Below are positions 36,040 through 45,739 of a stretch of DNA of 64,000 nucleotides, piece by piece (the stretch's first letter is position 1; each line of letters begins with the position of its first letter). The notes under the pieces were generated by a model. That model was not told the DNA's origin, ran no database searches, and saw only the letters and a list, made by a program, of their open reading frames with translations. Made by a program: the position numbers and the translations under genes. The DNA comes from Ochrobactrum sp. Marseille-Q0166 (GTDB taxonomy: Bacteria; Pseudomonadota; Alphaproteobacteria; Rhizobiales; Rhizobiaceae): the NCBI RefSeq assembly GCF_014397025.1, contig NZ_JACJUO010000001.1, forward strand, positions 2,156,501 through 2,220,500. Direction: 5' to 3'.

Positions 36040-37824
36040 TTAGTCTAACAATACGGCAATCGCAGTCGGTGCATCTTCGCCGCGCTCAGCCAGTTCCTCG
36101 AACTCGACCACCTGATCAATGTCGGCTCCCATGGAAATATTGGTAACACGCTCAAGGATGAATTCCAGAACAACCGGCACCTGATGCTCTTCCATCAGCG
36201 CTTTTGCACGTTCAAAACTCTCGGCAAACTGGTTCTGGCTTCGTACACGGATCGCCTTGCAGCCGAGGCCTTCGGCAACTGCCACATGATCGACGCCGTA
36301 GCCCTTTTCGGTGTCGCCCGAGGCATTGATGTTATCGAAAGCAAGACTGACCTCGAAATCCATATTAAAGCCGCGCTGTGCCTGACGGATCAGGCCCAGA
36401 TAGGAATTGTTCACGACCACATGAATGTAAGGCAGCTTGTGCTGCGCGCCGACCGCCAGTTCCTCAATCATGAACTGAAAATCATAATCGCCGGACAGCG
36501 CAACAATCGGACGATCAGGGTCGGCGGCGCGCACGCCCAGTGCCGCTGGCAATGTCCAGCCCAAGGGACCTGCCTGACCGCAATTGATCCAGTTGCGCGG
36601 GCGATAGACATGCAGGAATTGCGCACCGGCAATCTGGCTCAGTCCAATCGTCGTGACATAACAGGTGTCACGGCCAAACGCCTTGTTCATCTCCTCATAA
36701 ACACGCTGTGGTTTCAATGGCGTCTGATCGAAATGCGTCTTGCGCAACATGGTTTTCTTGCGCGCCGCGCATTCTTCCGCCCAGCCGGACCAGTCGCGCA
36801 GCCTGCCTGCGGTTTTCCATTCGGTGGCCACATCCAGCAGCAGTTTAAGAGCTTTGCCAGCATCAGAGACAATGCCGAAATCAGGCGCAAAAACACGACC
36901 GATCTGGGTCGGTTCAATATCGACATGGATGAATTTGCGACCCTTTTTATAGGTATCGACATTGCCGGTATGGCGGTTCGCCCAGCGATTGCCGATGCCG
37001 ATCACCATGTCAGACGCAAGCAGCGTAGCATTTCCGTAGCGGTGGGATGTTTGCAGGCCGCACATGCCCGCCATCAGGCGGTGATCATCAGGAATGACAC
37101 CCCAGCCCATCAGCGTCGGGATAACCGGAATGCCGGTAATTTCAGCAAATTCAACCAGAAGATCGGAAGCTCCCGCATTGATAATGCCACCGCCTGCAAC
37201 AATCAGCGGACGCTCCGCTTCGTTCAACATGGCCAAAGCCTTCTCGGCCTGTGCGCGGGTTGCTGAGGGCTTATACGCCTCCATCGGCTGATATGTATCG
37301 ATGTCAAACTCGATTTCGGCGAGCTGGACATCAATCGGCAGATCGATCAGCACCGGGCCGGGACGACCCGACCTCATGATATGAAACGCCTTCTGGAAAA
37401 CAAAAGGCACCAGTGCCGGCTCCATAACCGTAACCGCCCATTTGGTCACTGGTGCTGCGATGCTGGCGATATCGACTGCCTGAAAGTCCTCTTTGTCGAG
37501 GCGCGCGCGTGGGGCCTGACCTGTAACGCAGAGGATTGGGATTGAATCGGCAGATGCCGAGTAGAGGCCGGTGATCATATCGGTACCAGCGGGGCCGGAC
37601 GTTCCGATACACAGGCCGATATTGCCTTGCTTTGCGCGCGTATAGCCTTCGGCCATGTGCGAGGCGCCTTCAACGTGTCTCGCAAGAATGTGACGGATAG
37701 AACCCCGCACCTTCATGGCCGAATAAAATGGGTTGATCGCAGCACCCGGCACACCGAAGGCGCAATTGATCCCTTCTTTCTCCAGCACAAGTATGGCTGC
37801 ATCGACTGCGCGCATTCTGGCCAT
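36040..37824 (-). CDS. gcl: Glyoxylate carboligase
   Basis: A 594-residue ThDP enzyme. The N-terminal Pyr domain has [14 protein letters not shown]; Gcl is unusual in having Val where other ThDP enzymes have the catalytic Glu, and this sequence indeed shows GVPG. The ThDP/Mg motif is [16 protein letters not shown] through [10 protein letters not shown]. It condenses two glyoxylates into tartronate semialdehyde and CO2. It heads the gcl-hyi-glxR-gckA operon and is divergent from the IclR regulator at 38000. The start ATG follows GGAGG. Confidence 0.96.
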   Translation of the reverse strand: MARMRAVDAAILVLEKEGINCAFGVPGAAINPFYSAMKVRGSIRHILARHVEGASHMAEGYTRAKQGNIGLCIGTSGPAGTDMITGLYSASADSIPILCVTGQAPRARLDKEDFQAVDIASIAAPVTKWAVTVMEPALVPFVFQKAFHIMRSGRPGPVLIDLPIDVQLAEIEFDIDTYQPMEAYKPSATRAQAEKALAMLNEAERPLIVAGGGIINAGASDLLVEFAEITGIPVIPTLMGWGVIPDDHRLMAGMCGLQTSHRYGNATLLASDMVIGIGNRWANRHTGNVDTYKKGRKFIHVDIEPTQIGRVFAPDFGIVSDAGKALKLLLDVATEWKTAGRLRDWSGWAEECAARKKTMLRKTHFDQTPLKPQRVYEEMNKAFGRDTCYVTTIGLSQIAGAQFLHVYRPRNWINCGQAGPLGWTLPAALGVRAADPDRPIVALSGDYDFQFMIEELAVGAQHKLPYIHVVVNNSYLGLIRQAQRGFNMDFEVSLAFDNINASGDTEKGYGVDHVAVAEGLGCKAIRVRSQNQFAESFERAKALMEEHQVPVVLEFILERVTNISMGADIDQVVEFEELAERGEDAPTAIAVLLD

Positions 37825-37879
37825 GACGGCATCCTCCTACGGAAAACTAATCCATAATCAAACTCTATATTTTAAAAAT

Positions 37880-37905
37880 GGAAATTGATACCATAATGCG
37901 GAAAT
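37880..37905. promoter_or_regulatory. Candidate IclR-family operator in the gcl / iclR divergent promoter
   Basis: GGAAAT occurs at 37880-37885 and 37900-37905, exactly 20 bp apart (two helical turns). An ATGG...CCAT inverted pair (37878-37881 and 37891-37894) overlaps it. It lies 56 nt before gcl in a 175-nt AT-rich divergent spacer. This is a plausible regulator site, not a match to a known consensus. Confidence 0.35.
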
Positions 37906-37999
37906 AAAGATTTTCAACGAAATGGAGATAATCGTGCCTCACTTCCGAAGAGAACGTCGATAAGCTAATGATGAACGGACAGGGAATCGGAGGCGGCTC

Positions 38000-38818
38000 A
38001 TGGAACAGGCAAAAGCAAAACGTGGTCGCAAGGCAGCAGAGAATGCAGCGCCCTCATCCGTGCAGGTTCTGGATCGCAGTCTCAAGCTTCTGGCGCTTAT
38101 TGCCGAAAATGACGGCTCAACGCTGACTGAGCTCGCAGAAGCCAGCCAGATGGCACCTTCGACCGTGCACCGGCTTCTCTCCTCGCTCGCCAATCACGGC
38201 ATGGTTTCGCATGATGTGGAAAGCGGCGACTGGACCATTGGCGTTAAGGCTTTCGAGATTGGCAATGCTTTTCGCCGTTTCCGCAAGCTTGGCACACTGG
38301 CGCGGCCTTATCTTAAATCATTGATGGAAACGAGCGGCGAAACCGCAAATATCGGCATTGAGGATGGCGGCGACGTCGTGTTCATTTCGCAGATTGAAAG
38401 TCATGCACCGATGCGTGCTTTCTATCGTCCGGGACGGCGCGGACCGATCCATGCATCCGGCATAGGCAAGGCCGTTCTGTCCACGTGGTCGGATACGCAG
38501 ATCGCACGCATGCTTTCTGGCAAAACGCTTGAACATTTCACGCAACGCACGCTCGACACCTTGCCCAGATTGCTGAAGGATATTCAGGCAATCCGCACAC
38601 GCGGCTGGTCGATTGATGATGAAGAACATACCCTCGGCATGTGCTGCATCGCAGCGCCCATTTTCAACGAATATGGCGAAGCGATTGCAGGCATATCTGT
38701 CTCGGGACCCGCCGTACGCCTGCCCCGACAAAAGCTTGATGAACTCGGCCCATTGATCCGCTCAACAGCCGATGAGCTGACACGCGCCATGGGCGGCAAG
38801 CGACCGGAGGAGCTTTAA
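38000..38818 (+). CDS. IclR-family transcriptional regulator (AllR-like)
   Basis: A 272-residue regulator with an N-terminal winged helix (about residues 22-85, LTELAEASQMAPSTVHRLLSSL) and a C-terminal IclR effector domain with HASGIGKAVLS and the DDEEH block plus GMCCIAAPIFN, typical for binding small acids. It is transcribed away from gcl and so probably controls the glyoxylate genes, as AllR does in enterobacteria with glyoxylate or allantoin as effector. The first 20 residues are basic and unstructured. The start ATG follows GGAGG. Confidence 0.88.
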   Translation: MEQAKAKRGRKAAENAAPSSVQVLDRSLKLLALIAENDGSTLTELAEASQMAPSTVHRLLSSLANHGMVSHDVESGDWTIGVKAFEIGNAFRRFRKLGTLARPYLKSLMETSGETANIGIEDGGDVVFISQIESHAPMRAFYRPGRRGPIHASGIGKAVLSTWSDTQIARMLSGKTLEHFTQRTLDTLPRLLKDIQAIRTRGWSIDDEEHTLGMCCIAAPIFNEYGEAIAGISVSGPAVRLPRQKLDELGPLIRSTADELTRAMGGKRPEEL

Positions 38819-38821
38819 GAC

Positions 38822-38866
38822 AGCGCCTCTTGTCCGAAAACCGTCTCACACTTTTCGGGATGCGCT
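38822..38866. repeat. RIME-like palindromic repeat, copy 4
   Basis: AGCGC (38822-38826) and GCGCT (38862-38866) enclose CCGAAAA (38834-38840) and TTTTCGG (38852-38858), with ACCGTCTCACAC in the middle. This is the same layout as the other three copies. It follows the IclR stop directly. A second imperfect hairpin, GACC-GC/GC-GGTC (about 38877-38908), sits on the guaD side and may end that transcript. Confidence 0.7.
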
Positions 38867-38931
38867 CTAAAAAGAAGACCCGCAGCAGATTTCTCCGCCG
38901 CAGGTCCTCCCTCTCCCTCCTCCAGAGATTC

Positions 38932-40236
38932 TTAAGAAAGTTCAGCCTTTAACGGCTTGCCCGCCACATAGGTCTCGACGATTGCGCGATCGTCGCCAAG
39001 CGTCTGCAACAGAAACAGTTCCTGCTCAAGCGTTGCACCGGCAGACATGCGCAGGCGCATCGGCGATGTTGCCGACGAATCCAGCACCACAATATCGGCC
39101 TCAGTGCCCTCATCGAGCGTGCCGATCTTGTCTTCCATCGACAGCGCGCGCGCATTGCCGAGCGTCATCATATAGAATGACTGGAACGGATTAAGGCGGT
39201 TGCCGCGTAATTGCAGAACCTTGTAGCCCTCGTCCATCGTGCGCAGCATCGAGAAACTGGTGCCGCCGCCCACATCGGTGGCGACCGCCATACGTACGCC
39301 TGATGCTTTCAGGCGATCGCGGTCGAAAAGGCCGGACCCGAGAAAAAGGTTCGAGGTCGGGCAGAAAACTGCAACCGAGCCTGTTTCCGCCATCACCTTC
39401 ACTTCGCGTTCTTCAAGGTGAATGGAATGGCCAAGCAACGTCTTGCTTCCAAGCAGACCATAATGTTCGTAGATGCCAAGATAATCCGGCGCATCCGGGT
39501 AAAGCGATTTTGTGAACTCAATCTCTTCGTGGTTTTCAGAAAGATGGGTCTGGATGAAGCATTCAGGATGTTCGCGAGCCAGCGCCTGACTGGCTTCGAG
39601 CTGTTCTGGCGTCGATGTAATCGCAAAACGCGGCGTGATCACATAATCAAGGCGATCCTTGCCATTCCAGCGCGCGATCAGCTGCTTGCTGTCATCATAG
39701 CCTGATTGTGCCGTGTCGCAGAGTGCTGGCGGCGCATTGCGATCCATCATCACCTTACCACCAAGCATACGCATATTGCGATGCTGCGACGCGCGGAAGT
39801 AGGCATCGACGCTCTGCGGGTGTACCGAGCAATAGGCGACGGCCGTGGTGGTGCCATGGCGGATCAGTTCGTCCAGAAAGCGCTCAGCGATAAATTCCGC
39901 GTGCTGCTCATCGGCGAATTTTTGTTCTGCCACGAATGTATAGGTGTTTAGCCATTCGAGAAGATTGGCCGCATAGGACGCGACAACCTGCGTCTGCGGA
40001 TAATGGATATGCGTATCGATGAAACCCGGCAGAATGAGATGCGGGCGATGGTCCGCAACTTGCACATCCTCGCCCAGTTCAGCGCTCACATCCGCATAAT
40101 CGCCAAGCCGCGCGATACGGCCATTTTCGACAAGCACGGCGCCGTCTTCGATATAGCGATAGGATTGAGCATCATCCAGACTTTGCGGTTCATCACGGAA
40201 ACTGAGCACGCGGCCACGGATGAGAAATTTGGTCAT
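38932..40236 (-). CDS. guaD: Guanine deaminase
   Basis: A 434-residue amidohydrolase of the guanine deaminase subgroup. Metal-ligand motifs are visible: GFIDTHIHYPQTQV, the HLSENHEE block, GHSIHLEE and the Asp in VATDVGGGTSFSM. It converts guanine to xanthine and ammonia in the cytoplasm, feeding xanthine dehydrogenase encoded downstream in the window. Its ATG overlaps the puuD stop by a few bases, so it is translationally coupled to puuD. Confidence 0.94.
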   Translation of the reverse strand: MTKFLIRGRVLSFRDEPQSLDDAQSYRYIEDGAVLVENGRIARLGDYADVSAELGEDVQVADHRPHLILPGFIDTHIHYPQTQVVASYAANLLEWLNTYTFVAEQKFADEQHAEFIAERFLDELIRHGTTTAVAYCSVHPQSVDAYFRASQHRNMRMLGGKVMMDRNAPPALCDTAQSGYDDSKQLIARWNGKDRLDYVITPRFAITSTPEQLEASQALAREHPECFIQTHLSENHEEIEFTKSLYPDAPDYLGIYEHYGLLGSKTLLGHSIHLEEREVKVMAETGSVAVFCPTSNLFLGSGLFDRDRLKASGVRMAVATDVGGGTSFSMLRTMDEGYKVLQLRGNRLNPFQSFYMMTLGNARALSMEDKIGTLDEGTEADIVVLDSSATSPMRLRMSAGATLEQELFLLQTLGDDRAIVETYVAGKPLKAELS

Positions 40237-41474
40237 TGTTGCTTTGCTCCAGACGTAGCAGATTCATACCAGGACGCGAGAAGCTTGCGCTCCTCATTGC
40301 TAACCCCGGTGACATTGGCAGGCGGCATGGCATGGGAACGACCAGCCTGCAAATAGATTTCGCGCGCATGGGCCGCGATTTCCCTATCATTTTCAAGCAC
40401 TACGCCCTTGGGCGGTGCAATAATACCCTCCCAGCCGGGCTCCTTGGCGTGGCACATTGCACACCGCCCCAGAACGGTATCCCGCACTTTTTCAAAGTGC
40501 GGGTCCGAGATGAAGCTCTGCTGTAGCGATGAAACCTTTTGTTCTTCCGGCTCTCCGGTCAGAATTTTCGGCACAGTCGAAAGCCACATAATGACGATGA
40601 ACAAGATAGCCGTCACAAGCCATGTCCATGTCGGATTGCCTTTGCGGGCATGGCGGGTATTAAACCAGTGGCGGATCGTGACACCCATCAGGAACACCAG
40701 CGAAGCAATGATCCAGTTAAATTCGGTTCCGAAGGCCAGCGGGTAGTGGTTCGACAGCATCAGGAACAGAACCGGCAGCGTCAGATAGTTGTTATGCGTT
40801 GAGCGCTGTTTGGCGATCTTGCCATATTTCGGGTCCGGCTTGCGGCCGGCAATGAGATCAGCCACCACGATTTTCTGGTTCGGAATGATGACCATGAACA
40901 CGTTGGCGGACATGATCGTTGCGGTAAAAGCTCCCAGATGCAGGAAAGCAGCGCGACCCGTAAACAGGTGCGTATAACCCCAGGCCATCATCACCAAAAT
41001 CGCGTAGAGGATGACCATCAGGAGCGTATCGCTCTTGCCAAGCATCAATTTGCAGATGGTGTTATAGGCAATCCAGCCAAAAGCCAGCGAAGCAATCGAA
41101 ATAGCGATCGCCGTCGGTGCCGATACATCGAGCACATTGGGATCGACCAGATAGAGATCGGCCCCCGCATAATAGACGATGCAGAGCAAGGCAAAGCCCG
41201 ACAGCCATGTGGCGTAGGATTCCCATTTGAACCATGTCAGATGCTCGGGCATCTCCGCAGGGGCAACCAGATATTTCTGGATGTGATAGAAACCACCGCC
41301 ATGAACCTGCCATTCTTCGCCATAAGCGCCGACGGGCAAGCCCGGACGCTGACGAAGCCCAAGGTCTAAGGCGATGAAATAGAAAGACGAGCCGATCCAC
41401 GCAATGGCAGTGACCACGTGTAACCACCGCGCTGCAAAGCCCAGCCAGTCCCAGGCCACGGCAAGATCATACAT
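40233..41474 (-). CDS. puuD: Membrane urate hydroxylase PuuD with C-terminal cytochrome c domain
   Basis: A 413-residue protein. The first 300 residues hold about eight membrane helices of the PuuD (DUF989) domain, beginning WLHVVTAIAWIGSSFYFIALD. The last 90 residues form a cytochrome c domain with CAMCHAKEPGW (about residues 337-347). PuuD oxidises urate to 5-hydroxyisourate and passes electrons to the respiratory chain instead of making H2O2. It replaces soluble uricase here; no uricase gene is seen. It is in an operon with guaD and divergent from a LysR-type regulator. Confidence 0.93.
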   Translation of the reverse strand: MYDLAVAWDWLGFAARWLHVVTAIAWIGSSFYFIALDLGLRQRPGLPVGAYGEEWQVHGGGFYHIQKYLVAPAEMPEHLTWFKWESYATWLSGFALLCIVYYAGADLYLVDPNVLDVSAPTAIAISIASLAFGWIAYNTICKLMLGKSDTLLMVILYAILVMMAWGYTHLFTGRAAFLHLGAFTATIMSANVFMVIIPNQKIVVADLIAGRKPDPKYGKIAKQRSTHNNYLTLPVLFLMLSNHYPLAFGTEFNWIIASLVFLMGVTIRHWFNTRHARKGNPTWTWLVTAILFIVIMWLSTVPKILTGEPEEQKVSSLQQSFISDPHFEKVRDTVLGRCAMCHAKEPGWEGIIAPPKGVVLENDREIAAHAREIYLQAGRSHAMPPANVTGVSNEERKLLASWYESATSGAKQQ

Positions 41475-41599
41475 CCGGCACTCCCATTCTTAGTTCCCAT
41501 ATTTTGTTTGTTTATTATTTGCCAAAGCTTTGCGCCTGTGTGAACGTCGCATCAAGACCATCACTTTCAAAAAAATATATACAATGGTGGAACGAACGC

Positions 41600-42514
41600 A
41601 TGTCTTATCTTGATAATCTGCGCGTTTTTGTGCGCGTTGTCGAATTGGGAAACTTGTCTGCGGCAGGGCGCGACCAGCGCGCGTCACCCGCTGTTGCAAG
41701 CAATCGAATCAAGGAGTTAGAGAAGCATCTCGGTGTGCGCCTCTTCAACAGAACGACACGCAAACTGACGCCAACCGAGCATGGCCGCGTATTTTATGAT
41801 GGCGCTTTAAAAATCCTCGAAGCTGTCGATGAAGCCGAAGCAGCTGTTGCAGAATTGGCCAAAAATCCGAAAGGATCGATTCGCATCACTGCCCCTCTGG
41901 GACTGGGTCGAAGGCTGATTGCATCGGGAATTCCAGAGTTCCATGACAAATATCCGGACATAGAAGTGCGCCTGCGACTATCTGACCACGAGATCGACAT
42001 CATGAGTGAAAGCGTTGATGTTGCTTTCAAATTGGGTGTTTTGGAGAATTCCAACCTGCGGATGCGTGGTATTTTAAACTGCGAACGCGTGATCTGCGCA
42101 GCCCCGGCATATCTCGAAAAGCATGGTACACCGCAATCCCCCGATGAATTAATCGGCGCTCAACATGATTGTCTGCTGCTGCGTTTTCCCGGCTCAAAAG
42201 AATATTACTGGTCGCTACAAACGCCGGAAGGTCTGCGCAAGTTTGAAGTCACCGGGCCGTATGACTCCGACGATGGCGACGTATTGACGCAATGGGCGCT
42301 TGGCGGACGCGGAATTATCAACAAGCCGCTGTTTGAAGTGAAGGAATATATCCGCGATGGAAGGCTTGTTCCAATTCTTGAAAGCACACCGCCGGCACCA
42401 ATCCAGCTTGCTGCGATCTATCCGCACAAGCGGTTTCAGGACCCGAAAGTGCGCCTGATCATCGATTTCATGACGGAGCGCTGCCAGCGTTTGATCCGCG
42501 AAGCCCTTGCTTAA
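41600..42514 (+). CDS. LysR-family transcriptional regulator
   Basis: A 304-residue LysR-type regulator with the N-terminal HTH (about residues 1-60, LSAAGRDQRASPAVASNRIKELEKHLGVRLFNRTTR) split here only for description, and a C-terminal effector-binding domain. It is divergent from puuD-guaD across a 125-nt spacer and convergent with xdhC. This position suggests control of purine catabolism, with urate or another intermediate as a possible effector. The start was placed at ATG 41600, which gives the standard LysR N-terminus; the frame is open upstream for 32 codons without support. Confidence 0.88.
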   Translation: MSYLDNLRVFVRVVELGNLSAAGRDQRASPAVASNRIKELEKHLGVRLFNRTTRKLTPTEHGRVFYDGALKILEAVDEAEAAVAELAKNPKGSIRITAPLGLGRRLIASGIPEFHDKYPDIEVRLRLSDHEIDIMSESVDVAFKLGVLENSNLRMRGILNCERVICAAPAYLEKHGTPQSPDELIGAQHDCLLLRFPGSKEYYWSLQTPEGLRKFEVTGPYDSDDGDVLTQWALGGRGIINKPLFEVKEYIRDGRLVPILESTPPAPIQLAAIYPHKRFQDPKVRLIIDFMTERCQRLIREALA

Positions 42515-42539
42515 AAGAAGGTCCGTTTGATCTAATGAA

Positions 42540-43367
42540 TCAGGCGGGTTGTAAGACCGTGCTGGAAACCAGAACGGCGGTCAAAATCTCAGCCGTAGCC
42601 AAAGCAGCAATGACTTCCGGCCGCTTGTCCTTCACAATCGCACCGCCAACCGGACAAACCAGATTTTCTAACAGGTCTGCGTTACCGATTTCGCGTTTCA
42701 ACCAGTTTTTGAAAGTGGCTCTCTTTGTCTTTGAGCCAATCATCCCCACATAGACGGCATCACGCCGCTGTAATGCTTCGGCTACGATGAGAAAATCTAG
42801 CGCATGGTCATGGGTCAGCACGACAAATGCGCTTTCCGGCGGGGCTGTACGCACAACCTGCTCCGGCATGGCCGAAAGACAGGTCTCGACGCCGGGCGCA
42901 TCCACTGCCATAAGCTCTGCTTCCCGCGTATCGACCATAATAACCCGCACAGGCGTCAGCGACAGCGCGTAGGCCAAAGCATCACCGACATGACCCGCGC
43001 CAAAAACATAGACATGCGGGCGTGTCGCCATTTCAGCATCGACTTTGGCGACCAGTTCTTCTGCCAGACCACGATTGATACGCTTGAAACTTAAAGCAAC
43101 GCGCCCACCACAGCACTGGCCGATTTCGGGGCCAAGTGGGACATCCATTGGCGAATCTTTGCCGCCAGCCAAAATTTTGCGTGCCTGATCGATGGCCATA
43201 TATTCGAGCTGGCCACCGCCAATCGTGCGGAAAATCATATCCCGTGCGACCAGCATCCATGCACCCGCATCGCGTGGTGCAGAACCTTTCACATCAGTGA
43301 CTTCTATCAAAACACTGTCGGGCCGCTTGTTGAGAAACGCCCTTATGTCGTCCCGCCTGCCCAGCAT
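42540..43367 (-). CDS. xdhC: Xanthine dehydrogenase accessory protein XdhC
   Basis: A 275-residue XdhC/CoxI-family protein. It has the N-terminal CoxI domain (VTDVKGSAPRDAGAWMLV) and a Rossmann domain (HVYVFGAGHVGDALAYAL). XdhC binds and sulfurates the molybdenum cofactor and inserts it into XdhB. The start was placed at ATG 43365-43367, 4 nt after the xdhB stop and preceded by AGAAAGG; an earlier in-frame start would overlap xdhB. It is the last gene of the hiuH-xdhABC operon. Confidence 0.92.
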   Translation of the reverse strand: MLGRRDDIRAFLNKRPDSVLIEVTDVKGSAPRDAGAWMLVARDMIFRTIGGGQLEYMAIDQARKILAGGKDSPMDVPLGPEIGQCCGGRVALSFKRINRGLAEELVAKVDAEMATRPHVYVFGAGHVGDALAYALSLTPVRVIMVDTREAELMAVDAPGVETCLSAMPEQVVRTAPPESAFVVLTHDHALDFLIVAEALQRRDAVYVGMIGSKTKRATFKNWLKREIGNADLLENLVCPVGGAIVKDKRPEVIAALATAEILTAVLVSSTVLQPA

Positions 43368-43371
43368 AGCA

Positions 43372-45729
43372 TCAGCCTTTCTGACTTCGTAACCGCTCAA
43401 TGGCCATCAGCACGCGCTCCGGCGTTGCTGGCACATCAAGGCGCGGACTGATCTTGTGATCGGCTACGCTCGCCACCGCATCCGACAGCGCATAGAGAAC
43501 CGACATGCCATGCGGGAGAGGCGGTTCACCAACCGCCTTGGAGCGGTGGATCGTCGGTTCATAAGCCTCCGACCAGTCGGTCAAGGCGACATTGAAAATC
43601 TTCGGACGATCTGATGCAAGCGGGATCTTGTAGGTTGACGGTGCGTGGGTGCGTAATCGGCCCTTGTCGTCCCAGACGAGCTCTTCCGTGGTCAACCAGC
43701 CCATGCCCTGCACGAAACCGCCTTCCACCTGGCCAAGATCAATGGCACGGTTGAGCGAGCGCCCCGTATCGTGAAGAATGTCGGTGCGTTCGACCACATA
43801 TTCGCCGGTCAGCGTATCAACGGAAACTTCCGAGCAGGCCGCACCATAGGCGTAATAATAGAAGGCGTGGCCTTTCCCCTTGGCACGATCCCAGTGGATT
43901 TTCGGGGTCTTGTAATGCCCCGATGCGGAGAGCTGCACGCGGCCGATATAGGCCTGTTTAACCAGATCGTTGAAGCTCACTTCCTGATTGCCGACGCGGA
44001 TGCGGTTTGGCAGAAACACGACCTGATCTTCCGGCACCTGATATTGCTGGGCTGCAAAATGAATAAGCCGTTTTTTGATCTGACGCGCCGCATCAAGTGC
44101 TGCCATCCCATTCAAGTCAGCCCCTGAAGATGCTGCCGTGGGAGCAGTGTTAGGCACTTTCGCGGTGGTTGTTGCGGTGATCTTCACACGATCAAGATCG
44201 ATCTGGAATTCTTCAGCCACAACCTGCGCTACTTTCAGATGAAGCCCCTGCCCCATCTCGGTGCCGCCATGGTTCATATGCACCGAGCCGTCATTATAGA
44301 CATGCACCAGCGCGCCGGCCTGATTGGATTCCGTCTTGGTGAAAGAAATTCCGAATTTAACCGGGGTCAGTGACATGCCGCGTTTGACGTAACGGCTTTT
44401 GGCGTTGAATTCGCGGATTGCCTCGCGGCGCTTCGCGTAATCAGCGCTTTCCTCAAGCTCGGAAACGATACGCTGAATGATGCAGTCTTCCACCTTCTGG
44501 TGATAGGGCGTCACATTGCGCGTGCCGCCTTCAGTGCCCATGGCATCGTAGAAATTGAGTTTGCGGATTTCGAGCGGGTCTTTGCCGACAGCAAAAGCCA
44601 CTTCCTCAATCACGCGCTCGGCGCCGACCATGCCCTGCGGTCCACCGAAGCCACGGAATGCGGTGTTGGACACGGTGTTGGTATAAAGCGGTGCGGACTG
44701 CGCGTGAACGGCCGGGAAGAAATAGGCGTTATCACAATGAAACAGCGCGCGGTCGCCAACCGGACCAGAGAGATCGGCAGAGAAACCCGCATTCAGTGCA
44801 AACAGATAATCGACACCGAGGATATTGCCTTCATTGTCGAAACCGATTTCATAGTCGATCATAAAATCATGGCGCTTGCCGGTCGAGGTCATATCCTCAT
44901 CGCGGTCGAGCCGGATTTTAACAGCGCGCTTGTGCTTCTTGGCTGCAATGGCAGCAATCGCTGCCCATTGATTGGCCTGTGTTTCCTTGCCACCGAAACC
45001 GCCACCCATACGCCTAACTTCGACCGTCACCGAATGGCTCGGCACCCCAAGCGCGTGGGCGACCAGATGCTGCGTTTCGCTTGGCCCCTGCGTCGAGCAA
45101 TAGATGGTCACATCGTCATCTTCACCGGGGATTGCCAGCGAAGCTTGCCCTTCGAGATAGAAGTGATCCTGCCCGCCGACTTTCATACGCGCCTTGACCT
45201 TGCGCGGTGCGTCATCAATGGCTTTGCGGGCGTCACCACGATTGAGCGTCAGCGGCGTGAAAACCAGCTTGTCCTTGTAACCATCGAGATTGGAAATCGA
45301 GAACAGGCCCGGCATTTCTTCGTATTCGACCTTGGCAAGACGTGCGGCTCGACGCGCCTGATCACGCGTGCGGGCGACAACCGCAAAAATCGGTTGACCG
45401 TGGAACTGCACAGTATCGACCGCGAAGATCGGATCGTCATGCATCCCCGATGGTGAGACATCATTTTCACCCGGCACATCCTTATGAGTGAGTACATCGA
45501 CGACACCGGGAGCAGCGCGCACGGCAGACAGGTCCGCAGCAATGATCTTGGCGTGAGCGACCGTCGAGAAACCGACGCCAATATGCAGCGTGCCTTCAGG
45601 TTCCGGGATATCGTCGATATAGACCGCTTCGCCCGTCACATGCTTGTGGGCCGAGTCATGGCGCTGATCGGTCGCGACGCCACCCTTGATGCGGGCCGCT
45701 TTGATTGCGTTTGCAGGATGCTTGTTCAT
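43372..45729 (-). CDS. xdhB: Xanthine dehydrogenase molybdopterin-binding (large) subunit
   Basis: A 785-residue molybdenum hydroxylase subunit. Landmarks include TGEAVYIDDIPEPEG at the start of the a/b hammerhead domain, RMGGGFGGKETQ, NTAFRGFGGPQG (with the substrate-binding Arg) and the active-site block KAVGEPPLPHG with the catalytic Glu. It oxidises hypoxanthine and xanthine to urate. The start was set at ATG 45727-45729 after AGGAGG. It lies 10 nt after xdhA. Confidence 0.95.
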   Translation of the reverse strand: MNKHPANAIKAARIKGGVATDQRHDSAHKHVTGEAVYIDDIPEPEGTLHIGVGFSTVAHAKIIAADLSAVRAAPGVVDVLTHKDVPGENDVSPSGMHDDPIFAVDTVQFHGQPIFAVVARTRDQARRAARLAKVEYEEMPGLFSISNLDGYKDKLVFTPLTLNRGDARKAIDDAPRKVKARMKVGGQDHFYLEGQASLAIPGEDDDVTIYCSTQGPSETQHLVAHALGVPSHSVTVEVRRMGGGFGGKETQANQWAAIAAIAAKKHKRAVKIRLDRDEDMTSTGKRHDFMIDYEIGFDNEGNILGVDYLFALNAGFSADLSGPVGDRALFHCDNAYFFPAVHAQSAPLYTNTVSNTAFRGFGGPQGMVGAERVIEEVAFAVGKDPLEIRKLNFYDAMGTEGGTRNVTPYHQKVEDCIIQRIVSELEESADYAKRREAIREFNAKSRYVKRGMSLTPVKFGISFTKTESNQAGALVHVYNDGSVHMNHGGTEMGQGLHLKVAQVVAEEFQIDLDRVKITATTTAKVPNTAPTAASSGADLNGMAALDAARQIKKRLIHFAAQQYQVPEDQVVFLPNRIRVGNQEVSFNDLVKQAYIGRVQLSASGHYKTPKIHWDRAKGKGHAFYYYAYGAACSEVSVDTLTGEYVVERTDILHDTGRSLNRAIDLGQVEGGFVQGMGWLTTEELVWDDKGRLRTHAPSTYKIPLASDRPKIFNVALTDWSEAYEPTIHRSKAVGEPPLPHGMSVLYALSDAVASVADHKISPRLDVPATPERVLMAIERLRSQKG

Positions 45730-45739
45730 GTCATCCTCC

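Noticed and set aside
36184..37266. 360-codon plus-strand frame inside gcl
   Set aside because: It is antisense to glyoxylate carboligase, with no ribosome-binding site and no family motif.
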